This document shows, one piece after another, positions 45,828 through 54,855 of a DNA stretch of 64,000 nucleotides. The DNA is from Coralloluteibacterium thermophilum (GTDB lineage: Bacteria; Pseudomonadota; Gammaproteobacteria; Xanthomonadales; Xanthomonadaceae): contig NZ_JBHSGG010000031.1 in the NCBI RefSeq assembly GCF_042654365.1, positions 13,506 to 77,505 on the forward strand. The letters are read 5' to 3'. The notes beneath the pieces are model-generated. The model saw nothing but the letters and a program-made list of their open reading frames with translations. It did no database searches and had not been told where the DNA came from. A program made the position numbers and the translations under genes. Within the stretch, counting starts at the first letter, position 1. Each line of letters starts with the position of its first letter.

Positions 45828-46682
45828 ATGAGCAGCGAAAGCGTCGCCGTCGATGCCGCCCTCAGGGATTGGATCGTGGCCCAGGTGCAGGCCGGGGCAA
45901 CGCCGGAGGCGGTCGTCGCCCCGCTGATCGAGCGTGGCTGGCCGGAGCAGGTGGCCATCGACGCGGTGGAGCGGGTCGTGCGCGACTTCCTCGCCGAGCA
46001 TGCGCGCGCCAACGCCCTGCCCGTGCCCGTCCCGGTTCCCGTGCCGCTGGGCGACGGCGCGAGCACGGTCGAGGTCGAGGGCCGCCGCATCGAAGTGATC
46101 GCGAGCATGCGCCACCCACGGGTCGTCGTGTTCGGCAACGTGCTCGACGACGAGGAGTGCGAGGCCCTCATCGAGCTGGCGCGTCCGCGCCTGCGCCGGT
46201 CCGCGGTGGTCAACGCCGAGACCGGCGAGGACGAGATCCACGAGGCCAGGACCAGCCAGAGCGTCGGCCTGGTGCGGGGGCAGACCCCGCTGTGCGAGCG
46301 CATCGAGCGCCGCATCGCCACGCTCCTGCAGTGGCCCTACGGGCATGGCGAGGGACTGATGCTGCTGCGCTACGGTCCGGGCGCCGAGTATCGGCCGCAC
46401 TACGACTACTTCGACCCGGAACGGCCCGGGAACGCGGGCATCCTCGCCCGCGGTGGCCAGCGTGTCGCCTCCCTCGTCATGTACCTCAACACGCCTGCAC
46501 GCGGCGGCGCGACGACCTTCCCCGACGTCGGCGTCGAGGTCGCCGCGATCAAGGGCAACGCGGTCTTCTTCAGCTACGACCGCCCCCACCCCATGACCCG
46601 CAGCCTGCACGGCGGTGCGCCTGTCCTGGAAGGGGAGAAGTGGGTCGCGACCAAGTGGCTGCGCGAGCGGCACCACGAGTGA
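45828..46682 (+). CDS. prolyl-4-hydroxylase-like 2-oxoglutarate/Fe(II) dioxygenase
   Basis: This 284-residue oxygenase has a helical N-terminal region (about 1-62), a PVPVPVPVP linker at 65-73 and a P4H catalytic domain. The iron ligands are His191 and Asp193 in RPHYDYF and His261 in SLHGGAPV. Lys271 in EGEKWVATKW would bind 2-oxoglutarate. RGGATTFP and GNAVFFSY are family strands. The substrate could be a protein proline (for example a translation factor) or another molecule; unknown. The ATG at 45828 is chosen because the protein-like sequence starts there. It is divergent from oprP, with a possible Pho box. Confidence 0.86.
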   Translation: MSSESVAVDAALRDWIVAQVQAGATPEAVVAPLIERGWPEQVAIDAVERVVRDFLAEHARANALPVPVPVPVPLGDGASTVEVEGRRIEVIASMRHPRVVVFGNVLDDEECEALIELARPRLRRSAVVNAETGEDEIHEARTSQSVGLVRGQTPLCERIERRIATLLQWPYGHGEGLMLLRYGPGAEYRPHYDYFDPERPGNAGILARGGQRVASLVMYLNTPARGGATTFPDVGVEVAAIKGNAVFFSYDRPHPMTRSLHGGAPVLEGEKWVATKWLRERHHE

Positions 46683-46684
46683 CG

Positions 46685-46760
46685 CGAGGCGTGAGGCATG
46701 AGGAGTGAGAACGAGCAGGCGCGCGACTGCCAGGCTCGTCCCTCGCTCCGTATCCACCCG
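46685..46760. repeat. heptamer inverted element A4
   Basis: The left arm GAGGCGT, GAGGCAT, GAGGAGT, GAGAACG leads to core GCGCGACTGCCAGG and a right arm CTCGTCC, CTCGCTC. It starts 2 nt after the dioxygenase stop. Confidence 0.65.
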
Positions 46761-46777
46761 CGCGTCAGCCCTGCCAA

Positions 46778-46812
46778 CTCCCCCGCGGACAGCGGGGGAG
46801 GGTTGGGGAGGG
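46778..46812. repeat. REP-like hairpin (type 2), copy 1
   Basis: CTCCCCCGCGGACAGCGGG continues as GGAGGGTTGGGGAGGG, a stem-loop with a G-rich tail. It differs from the copy at 47021 by one base over 35 nt. Confidence 0.75.
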
Positions 46813-46911
46813 AGTGCTCTGGGCAGGAGTGAGTGAGGAGGAGTGGGAACCGGGAGGAAGTGCGACTGCTTGCTCTCGTTCCTCACGTCTCGCCACTCAC
46901 GTCTCGGGCAG
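46813..46911. repeat. heptamer inverted element A5
   Basis: The left arm GAGTGAG, TGAGGAG, GAGTGGG precedes core GGAAGTGCGACTGCTTGC (about 46857-46874) and right arm CTCGTTC, CTCACGT, CTCGCCA, CTCACGT. It is fused to the REP copy at 46778. Confidence 0.75.
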
Positions 46912-46915
46912 TGCT

Positions 46916-46951
46916 CACCCCATCCCCGCTTTCTCCGCAGGGGGAGGAAGG
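46916..46951. repeat. diverged REP-like element (type 1, inverted)
   Basis: CACCCCATCCCCGC and AGGGGGAGGAAGG resemble the reverse complement of the REP at 33457. From 46952 to 47020 I see nothing I can name. Confidence 0.45.
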
Positions 46952-47020
46952 AGCCGGTCGTGCGGGCGTGGAGGCTCTCCCCCATGGCGTCGTGGGTGCA
47001 GGCGAAGTGCCGCGAGCGCC

Positions 47021-47055
47021 CTCCCCCGCGAACAGCGGGGGAGGGTTGGGGAGGG
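47021..47055. repeat. REP-like hairpin (type 2), copy 2
   Basis: CTCCCCCGCGAACAGCGGG with the same G-rich tail as copy 1; it is exactly 243 bp downstream of copy 1. Confidence 0.75.
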
Positions 47056-47152
47056 GGCGCTCTCGGCGGGAGTGAGCGAGGAGGAGTGAGAGCCGGGAGG
47101 AAGTGCGATTGCTCGCCCTCGTTCCTCACTTCTCCTCGCTCACTCCTGTCAA
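47056..47152. repeat. heptamer inverted element A6
   Basis: GAGTGAG, CGAGGAG, GAGTGAG, then core GGAAGTGCGATTGCTCGC (about 47100-47117), then CTCGTTC, CTCACTT, CTCCTCG, CTCACTC. It covers the 3' end of gspN (stop at 47126-47128). Confidence 0.8.
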
Positions 47153-47830
47153 CAAGCGCCCTTCATGTGTCCGCACATGCCCGGCGGGGCCGGGGGCGAA
47201 GCCGAGGAGTTCCAGGGCGAGCCGGTTGCCGGTGTCGGTGGGGGTCGCGACGGCCTCGGCGAGATAGCTGCCGTCGGCGCGCAGGCGCAGGGTCAGCTGC
47301 TGCAGCGGTGCCGGGGCGGTTTCGGGCCGGAGGACGGCTTCCGCGTCGCCGCCGGCGCAGCGCAGGTCGCCGATCAGGCGCAGGGCCGCGGGAGGGAGGG
47401 TGGCGACGTCGAGCGCCATGCGTCCGCCGGCCTCGGCGCAGCCGCCGTCGGCGAAGCGCAGCGTCGCCCGGTCGAAATGGACTTCGCCGCCGCGGCCGAG
47501 CCCGGGATCGAGCAGGACCAGCGGCAGCGTGCCGGACAGCGCATGGACCCCGTCGCGGCGGATCTCGGCGCGCAGGGCTTCGCCGGCCACGCGGAACCGG
47601 CCGCGCGCGAGCGACCACGGGGAGGCGGCGACGTCCAGGTCGCCGACCGGGACGCCCCCGAGGCGGACGCCATCGAGCCGGCCGCGCCAGACGCTGCCGC
47701 CGACCGCCTGCGCGGAGATGCCGGCGGGCAGCCCGCCGGCCAGCGCCAGACCGAGGCGCAGCGGCAGGAAGAGGGCCAGCGCGATGGCGAAGGCCGCGGC
47801 GAAGAGCAGGGCGAGGCGTCGGGCGCTCAT
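47126..47830 (-). CDS. gspN: type II secretion system protein N
   Basis: This 234-residue bitopic inner-membrane protein is an accessory of the T2SS assembly platform. A transmembrane helix at about 7-30 precedes a periplasmic domain with GGSVWRGRLDGVRLGGV and LDVAASPWSLARGRFRV, typical of GspN. The native end should be near GFAPGPAGH; the last about 8-15 residues (ending GVSEEK) are encoded by heptamer element A6. The start overlaps the gspM stop. It is the last gene of the gsp operon. Confidence 0.88.
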   Translation of the reverse strand: MSARRLALLFAAAFAIALALFLPLRLGLALAGGLPAGISAQAVGGSVWRGRLDGVRLGGVPVGDLDVAASPWSLARGRFRVAGEALRAEIRRDGVHALSGTLPLVLLDPGLGRGGEVHFDRATLRFADGGCAEAGGRMALDVATLPPAALRLIGDLRCAGGDAEAVLRPETAPAPLQQLTLRLRADGSYLAEAVATPTDTGNRLALELLGFAPGPAGHVRTHEGRLLTGVSEEK

Positions 47831-48297
47831 GGCGCGAGCCCGATCCGCAGCTCACCGGCCACGCCCTGCGTCTCGCGACGGAGCGCGAAGCCCGCCACGC
47901 GCACGCCGCGCGTCCGCAGGCCGTCGAGGGCGGCCGCGAGCGGGCCCGACGGCTGGGGCGGCAGCAGGAGGACCAGTTCGTCCCCGGCGACTTCCTCGCC
48001 GCTCAGCAGGACGCCCTCCGCCGCCAGGGTCTCGGTCGCGGCCGCGCGCGCGGCATCGCCGCTCAACGGCGTGGGCAGCGCGTCCAGCATCGCGGCCAGG
48101 GCCTCGACGTCCTCCAGGTGTGCGAGCGCCTGGGTGCGCGCGGCTTCGGTGCGGGTCTCCAGCGCGAGCAGGGGCAGGCGGACGCCATACCAGGCGACGA
48201 AGGCAGCGACCAGTACGAGCATGACGGCGACCATGGCGCGCTCGCGTCGGGCGAGGCCGTCCCACCAGGCGCGAAGGGCGGTCACGCGTGCGTTCAT
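47827..48297 (-). CDS. gspM: type II secretion system protein M
   Basis: This 156-residue protein has a short cytoplasmic segment ending WWDGLARRERAM, a transmembrane helix at about 20-40, and a periplasmic ferredoxin-like domain. The WxxLxxRER pattern before the helix is a common GspM feature. Both ends overlap neighbours (gspL stop, gspN start), indicating a tightly coupled operon. Confidence 0.88.
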   Translation of the reverse strand: MNARVTALRAWWDGLARRERAMVAVMLVLVAAFVAWYGVRLPLLALETRTEAARTQALAHLEDVEALAAMLDALPTPLSGDAARAAATETLAAEGVLLSGEEVAGDELVLLLPPQPSGPLAAALDGLRTRGVRVAGFALRRETQGVAGELRIGLAP

Positions 48298-49382
48298 GGC
48301 TGGCTCCGCAGGTCGAATGCAAGGACGGGGCGGCCCGCGTGCGCGGGGGCGTCCGCCCGAAGCGCGAGCACGCCCTGCGCTTCGAGCGCGGCGCGCAGGC
48401 GCTCGTCGTCGCCCGGCCCGGTGCCGGCGAAGCTCGCACGCAGCACGCCGTCCGGTCCCAGCTGCGCCGCGACCAGCTCGGCGGCCGGCGCCGCGCTCGC
48501 GGCATCGGCCAGGGCGTCGAGCAGCAGGGTGGCCGAACCCGCCTGCTCCAGCGTCGCCCGGTGACGGCGCAGGGCGAGGGCCGGGTCCGCCGGCGGCGTG
48601 CCGAGGAGGGCCGCGGCGCGTTCGCGCGCCATGGCGTCCAGCCGGCGCGCCTCGCGCAGATCGGCGAAGGCGGTCGCCAGCGACAGGGCCACGGGCGAGA
48701 GCGCCAGCAGCGCCGCGAGCGCCGCCAGCCGGCGCAGTCCCGGGCGCGGAGCGGTGGCCGCCGGTGCGAAGGCGCCCTGGCGCAGGTCGAGCATGGCCGT
48801 GGCCGTGCCCGCGGCGAGCAGCGCCAGGGCCGGCCCGCCGGCCAGCGGCGCCGGGGCAGGGTCGCCCAGCACGCGGGCCGCGAGCGCGGGTTCGGCCGCG
48901 AAGGCGAGGTCGTTGCCGCGCACCCGCCAGGTCCCGTCCAGCGCCACCACGGTCGGAGGCGCGTCCGCGTCCGGTACGGGCAGCAGCAGGGCGTCGGGCA
49001 CCACCGCGTCCGGCACGACGCCGAGTTCCGCGGCGCGGGCCAGCGCCGCGTCCAGGCAGGCCGCCTCCATGGCGGCGACCCGCCACGCCCCGTCCCCGGC
49101 CGGTGCGACCGCGACGTGCAGGCGCGCCGGGGCGACCGCGAGGCGCTCCGGCAGCAGCAGGGCCGCGGCTGCGCGCGCCTGGGCGGCGGTGCGCGCGGCC
49201 AGGTCGAGCCGATGCAGGGCGATGTCCGTCGTGGGCAGGGCCAGCACGGTCCGCGGCGCCTCCGGCAGCGGCGCGTCGCCCACGTGCCCGTGGTCGAGCA
49301 GGGTGCCGGCCGCGTCGGCACGCAGCCAGCGCGTCGGCGCGTCCTGGGTCGCGGGGAGCAGGATCAGGCGGGTCGGAGTCAT
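48294..49382 (-). CDS. gspL: type II secretion system protein L
   Basis: This 362-residue protein has a cytoplasmic actin-like domain of about 220 residues that docks the GspE ATPase. It is followed by a transmembrane helix at about 232-252 and a periplasmic ferredoxin-like domain. Recognition is mainly by domain order, length and position between gspK and gspM; sequence is Ala-rich. The start overlaps the gspK stop. Confidence 0.87.
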   Translation of the reverse strand: MTPTRLILLPATQDAPTRWLRADAAGTLLDHGHVGDAPLPEAPRTVLALPTTDIALHRLDLAARTAAQARAAAALLLPERLAVAPARLHVAVAPAGDGAWRVAAMEAACLDAALARAAELGVVPDAVVPDALLLPVPDADAPPTVVALDGTWRVRGNDLAFAAEPALAARVLGDPAPAPLAGGPALALLAAGTATAMLDLRQGAFAPAATAPRPGLRRLAALAALLALSPVALSLATAFADLREARRLDAMARERAAALLGTPPADPALALRRHRATLEQAGSATLLLDALADAASAAPAAELVAAQLGPDGVLRASFAGTGPGDDERLRAALEAQGVLALRADAPAHAGRPVLAFDLRSQP

Positions 49383-50335
49383 TCGTCGGGGGTCCAGCGT
49401 CGGGCCAGCAGGCGCACGCGGCCGCCGGCATCGTGTTCGAAGAGCGCCGTCAGCACCGCCTCGGCGTCCATGACCTCCACCTCGGCGTGCAGCGCGAAGT
49501 AGCGGCTGCGCAGCGAGACCTGGTCGAGCACCGGCAGCGCCGCGAGCTGCGGCAGGCTCCAGAAGCTGGCGAAGTCGCGCCAGCCGTCGCGCGGCCGCCG
49601 CGCCAGCACCGCGCGCGCCTCCTCCACGCCGAGCGCGCCCTCGGTGAGCATCACCAGGATCAGGGCGTCGTCCTCGCCCAGGGTGTTGACGTTGACCGGC
49701 GACAGCGCCGTCGTGGGCAGGGCGCAGACGTGCCGGCGCAGGCGCGCGTAGAGCGCGGCGTCCATGCCCTCGAGCGCGCGCAGTTCGCTGGGCTCGGCGA
49801 GCAGGGTGTTGCCGGGCAGGTAGCCGCGGGCGGCGTAGGCCGTGTCCTCGGCACCGAAGGGCTCGGGCCGCGCGTCGCTGTCGATCCAGTCCACCAGCGC
49901 GTCCGCCAGCGCCTGCGCCCGCCGTGGTTCGACCTCCAGGGCCGCGAGCAGGGCGAGGAACTGGCGCACGCCCTGGTCGCGCCGCCGCAGCATCTCGCCT
50001 GCGCCCTCCACCACGCTGTTGAGGTTGAAGCAGGCGGTGGCGTCGCGCACGCGGGCGCGGATCAGGCCGCCTTCGATGGGGAAGGCCAAGGGGCGGTCGT
50101 TCCAGTCCCCGGTCAGGGTGGTGCGCTGGCCGTCGCGCCGGCCGAGCCGCTCGATCTGCGCGCGCGCCAGCGTCTCCGCGCCCAGGGCGTACCACTGCGC
50201 CTGGGCCATGCCCTGGGCGTTGGCCGCGCGGCGCAGGCCGAAGCGGATGTCGTCGAGCATGCCGACCGCGATCGCGGTCATCACCGCGACCAGCAGCAGC
50301 ACGGTGAGCAGGGCGACGCCGCGTTCGCGCCTCAT
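49379..50335 (-). CDS. gspK: type II secretion system minor pseudopilin K
   Basis: This 318-residue protein forms the pseudopilus tip with GspI and GspJ. The class III signal RRERG/VALLTVLLLV lacks the Glu at +5, which is characteristic of GspK. The large alpha domain contains DWIDSDARPEPFGAED and the PVNVNTLGEDDALI helix-hairpin-like segment. It is overlapped at both ends by gspJ and gspL. Confidence 0.94.
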   Translation of the reverse strand: MRRERGVALLTVLLLVAVMTAIAVGMLDDIRFGLRRAANAQGMAQAQWYALGAETLARAQIERLGRRDGQRTTLTGDWNDRPLAFPIEGGLIRARVRDATACFNLNSVVEGAGEMLRRRDQGVRQFLALLAALEVEPRRAQALADALVDWIDSDARPEPFGAEDTAYAARGYLPGNTLLAEPSELRALEGMDAALYARLRRHVCALPTTALSPVNVNTLGEDDALILVMLTEGALGVEEARAVLARRPRDGWRDFASFWSLPQLAALPVLDQVSLRSRYFALHAEVEVMDAEAVLTALFEHDAGGRVRLLARRWTPDE

Positions 50336-50916
50336 GGCGCGGTCCCCGCCACGAGGAAGGACTGGCTCACGGTGCCGAGATCCTCGAGTTCGAGGTCGAG
50401 CCGGATCGCATCGGGAAGGTCCTGGATGCCGCCGGGCCAGCCGTCGTTCCAGCGGCCGTGGACGTGGAAGTGCACGCGCGCGCTGCGCACGCCGGCGATC
50501 AGCACCTGGCCGCGGTCGGCGGCCGCGCCGTCGAGTGCGCGACGCGTGCGGCGCTCCAGGCGGTCGCCGTCCAGGTGGTAGCTGACGTACTCCACCGAGG
50601 CGCGTGCCTCGTGGTCGGGATTGGCGTGGCCGCGGCGCGCGAAGGCGAGCAGGGTGCGGCCGCCGTCCTCGGCGCCGGCCTCCAGCGCGCGCCGCGCCGG
50701 GCGCCCGTCCGGTGCGCGCACGCGGCGCACGGCGGCCTGCGACAGGTCGTTGCGGAGCAGGGCGTGCGTGCGCTGCAGCTCGCCGATGCGGTCCATGTGG
50801 GTGCGCAGCGCGCCGCGGTTGTCGGCGGCGTAGGCCATGAGCCCGACGCCGGCGGCGGCGAGCAGGGCGAAGATCGCCACCGCCACCAGCATCTCGACCA
50901 GGGTGAAGCCCTTCAT
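50332..50916 (-). CDS. gspJ: type II secretion system minor pseudopilin J
   Basis: In this 194-residue protein the prepilin peptidase site KG/FTLVEMLVAVAIFALLAAAG lies at the very N-terminus, with Glu at +5. A long helix continues with RTHMDRIGELQRTHALLRNDLSQ and a beta-rich C-terminal domain follows. Position between gspI and gspK supports J. Confidence 0.93.
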   Translation of the reverse strand: MKGFTLVEMLVAVAIFALLAAAGVGLMAYAADNRGALRTHMDRIGELQRTHALLRNDLSQAAVRRVRAPDGRPARRALEAGAEDGGRTLLAFARRGHANPDHEARASVEYVSYHLDGDRLERRTRRALDGAAADRGQVLIAGVRSARVHFHVHGRWNDGWPGGIQDLPDAIRLDLELEDLGTVSQSFLVAGTAP

Positions 50917-51281
50917 GCGCCGCGGCTCCGGAACACCACGCGTTCGGCCGCCACCGTCCCGGCGGCGTCGGCCGCCTCCACCCGGATCTCGACCCGCAGG
51001 ATCGCGGCGTCGGCGGTGTCGGCCACCTCGCGCGTCCAGCGCCAGGCACGCCCGGCGAGCAGTTCCTCGCCGGCGCGCGCCGCCCGCAGCGTGCGCTCGT
51101 CCAGCACCACGGCCTCGACCGCGCGGTTCTCCGCGACGATCCCGGCCAGGGCGCGCACCTCCACCGCGTGCGCGGTGCGGGTGTTCTCGCCGGCGAGGTT
51201 GAGCAGGGCCAGGACGGTGAGGCTGAACACGGCGAGCGCGACCAGCATCTCGATCAGGGTGAAACCGCGCTCAGCGCGCAT
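50913..51281 (-). CDS. gspI: type II secretion system minor pseudopilin I
   Basis: This 122-residue protein carries the cleavage site RG/FTLIEMLVALAVFSLTVLALL with Glu at +5. Short length, one helix and a small beta domain fit GspI, which nucleates the pseudopilus. It overlaps gspJ by 4 nt and gspH by 11 nt. Confidence 0.92.
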   Translation of the reverse strand: MRAERGFTLIEMLVALAVFSLTVLALLNLAGENTRTAHAVEVRALAGIVAENRAVEAVVLDERTLRAARAGEELLAGRAWRWTREVADTADAAILRVEIRVEAADAAGTVAAERVVFRSRGA

Positions 51282-51747
51282 GGCCGCCGATCTCCACCCG
51301 GCCCATGCCGTCCACCGCCACCCGCAGGCGTTCGTCGTCGCGGACCAGCGTCACCGCCGCGGGTTCGGTGGCGCCGGTGGGATCGAACGCGATGCGCAGG
51401 GCATCGCGCCCCGGGCCCAGGTCGGCTCGGGTGTCGCCGCGCCAGCGCGCGGGGAGGAAGGGACGCGCCTCCAGCGGGCTCCAGTCGCCGAAGCGGCGTG
51501 CGGCGAAGCGGTAGCCTTCGGCGTCGATCAGCATCGCCACGCTGCGGTTGCCGAGGATGGCCTCCTCGCGCACGCGCGCGAGCTGCAGGCCCAGCCGCTC
51601 GGCGTCGTCGCCCAGGGTGTCGTCGCGCGGCCCGAGCAGCAGCACGGCGGTCCCGACCAGCCCCAGGATCGCGAGCACGACCAGCAGCTCCGTCAGGGTG
51701 AAGCCGCGCGCGCCGCGCTCAGTTCCAGTTGCCGATGTCGGCGTCAT
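51271..51747 (-). CDS. gspH: type II secretion system minor pseudopilin H
   Basis: This 158-residue protein has a 15-residue leader, the site RG/FTLTELLVVLAILGLVGTAVLL, then a GspH beta domain with DAEGYRFAARRFGDWSPL. The start at 51747 lies inside the 3' end of gspG (29-nt overlap); no closer ATG precedes the cleavage site. This is the only long overlap in the operon. Confidence 0.9.
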   Translation of the reverse strand: MTPTSATGTERGARGFTLTELLVVLAILGLVGTAVLLLGPRDDTLGDDAERLGLQLARVREEAILGNRSVAMLIDAEGYRFAARRFGDWSPLEARPFLPARWRGDTRADLGPGRDALRIAFDPTGATEPAAVTLVRDDERLRVAVDGMGRVEIGGHAR

Positions 51748-52156
51748 TGCCTTCGCCGCCCTCGCGCCCGTCGGCGCCGAAGGAGTAGATGTCGAACGCG
51801 CCGTGCCGGCCCGGCTGGCGGTACTGGTAGGGGTTGCCCCACGGATCCGCCGGCAGACGGCGGATGTAGCCGCCCGGCCGGTAGCGGTCTGGGCGCGCGA
51901 GTCCCGCCGGCGGGCGCAGCAGCGCGTCCAGGCCGGCGTCGTTCGGCGGGTAGGCGAAGGTGTCGAGGCGGTAGCTCTCCACCGCCTGTTCGAGCACGGC
52001 GATGTCGGCCCGGGCCTTCTCGATCATGGCGCGGTCCTGGCTCGGCAGGACGTTGATCATCACCACCGTGGCGAGCAGGCCGAGGATGACGATGACCACC
52101 ATCAGTTCGACCAGGGTGAAGCCGCGGGCGCGGCGGACGGGCGTGGGACGGGACAT
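51719..52156 (-). CDS. gspG: type II secretion system major pseudopilin G
   Basis: This 145-residue major pseudopilin has the prepilin site RARG/FTLVELMVVIVILGLLATVV at residues 9-12. Conserved DIAVLEQAVESYRLDTFAYP and the C-terminal PWGNPYQY and FDIYSFGADGREGGEG calcium-site loop follow. The loop Asp residues are intact. Fourteen nt separate it from gspF. Confidence 0.95.
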   Translation of the reverse strand: MSRPTPVRRARGFTLVELMVVIVILGLLATVVMINVLPSQDRAMIEKARADIAVLEQAVESYRLDTFAYPPNDAGLDALLRPPAGLARPDRYRPGGYIRRLPADPWGNPYQYRQPGRHGAFDIYSFGADGREGGEGNDADIGNWN

Positions 52157-52170
52157 GGCAGGCGACCTGA

Positions 52171-53368
52171 TCAGCGGAGGACGAGCGTGTTGAACTGGAG
52201 GATGGGCAGCAGGATGGAGAGCACGATCACCGCGATCGCGCCGCCGAGCACGATGATGATCGCGGGCTCCAGCAGGCTCAGCAGGACCGAGACGAAGGTG
52301 TTGAACTCGCGCTCGAGGTAGTCGGCCGCGCGCTCCAGCATGGGCGCCAGGCGTCCGCTCTCCTCGCCGCTGGACGTCATGTACAGGAGCGTCGGCGGGA
52401 ACACGCCGGCACGGTGCATGGCCGAGGACAGGCTGCCGCCCTCGCGGATCGCCGCGACCATGTCCTCGGTGGCGCCGCGCAGCACGCGGTTGCCGACGGT
52501 GCGGGCGGTGATCGCCAGGCCCTCCATCATCGGCAGGCCGCCGGCGAGCATCACCGCGAGGGTGCGCGCGAGCTGGGCGGCGTGGACCTCGCGCAGCAGC
52601 CGCCCGACGAAGGGCAGCGCCAGCAGCAGGCGGTCGGCGCGCAGGCGCAGCGCGGGATTGCGGAGCGCACGGGCGGCGGCGAGCGCGCCGGCCACCAGCA
52701 CGACGCCCGCCGGCAGCGCCCATGTCGCCATCAGGTCGGACACGCCGATGACCAGCCGCGTCAGGAACGGAAGCTCCCGGCCCATGGAGTCGAACTGCTC
52801 GACCACCCTGGGCACCACGAACACCATCAGCGCGGCGATGACCGCGACCGCGACCACGGCGAGCGCGACAGGGTAGACCAGGGCGGTGGCGAGCCTCGAG
52901 CGCACCTGGCGCTGGCGTTCGAGCAGGTCGGCGAGCCGCTCGAGGATGTCCGGCAGCGCGCCCGAGCTTTCGCCGGCCGCGATCATCGCGCGGTAGAGCG
53001 GTGGGAAGGCGCGCGGCTCGGCCGCCATGGCCTCCGAGAGCCGGTGGCCCTCGACCAGGCGCGCATGCGTGGCCTGCAGCACGCGGCGGGTGGCGGGCCG
53101 GTCGGTCTGCGCGGCGATCTGGCGCAGCGCCTCCTCCAGCGGTCCGACCGCGGCCAGCGTCGCCAGCTGGCGCGTCACCATCACCAGCTCGCCGGTGCCG
53201 AAGCGGCCGCCGAACAGGCGCCGCCCGCCCGTCGCGGGGCGCGCCGCTGCCGGCGCGAGCCGCACCGGAAGCAGGTCGCGCCGCTGCAGGCGCGCGCGCG
53301 CCTCGGCTTCGTCCGGCGCCTCCACCAGGCCGGCGCGGCTGCGTCCGGCGAGGTCCAGCGCCTCGTAG

Positions 53369-53382
<14 letters not shown>
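52171..53382 (-). CDS. gspF: type II secretion system inner-membrane platform protein F
   Basis: This 403-residue platform protein has two homologous cytoplasmic helical domains and three membrane segments (about 170-190, 220-240 and 372-396). MVTRQLATLAAVGPLEEAL and its second-half equivalent LARTLAVMLAGGLPMMEGL are the two GspF domain signatures, and GEESGRLAPMLERAADYLERE is near the C-terminus. It overlaps gspE by 14 nt. Confidence 0.94.
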
Positions 53383-54853
<1,471 letters not shown>

Positions 54854-54855
54854 CG

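Noticed and set aside
46814..47089. Short open frames between the dioxygenase and gspN
   Set aside because: They lie wholly within REP and heptamer repeats and have no protein-like composition.
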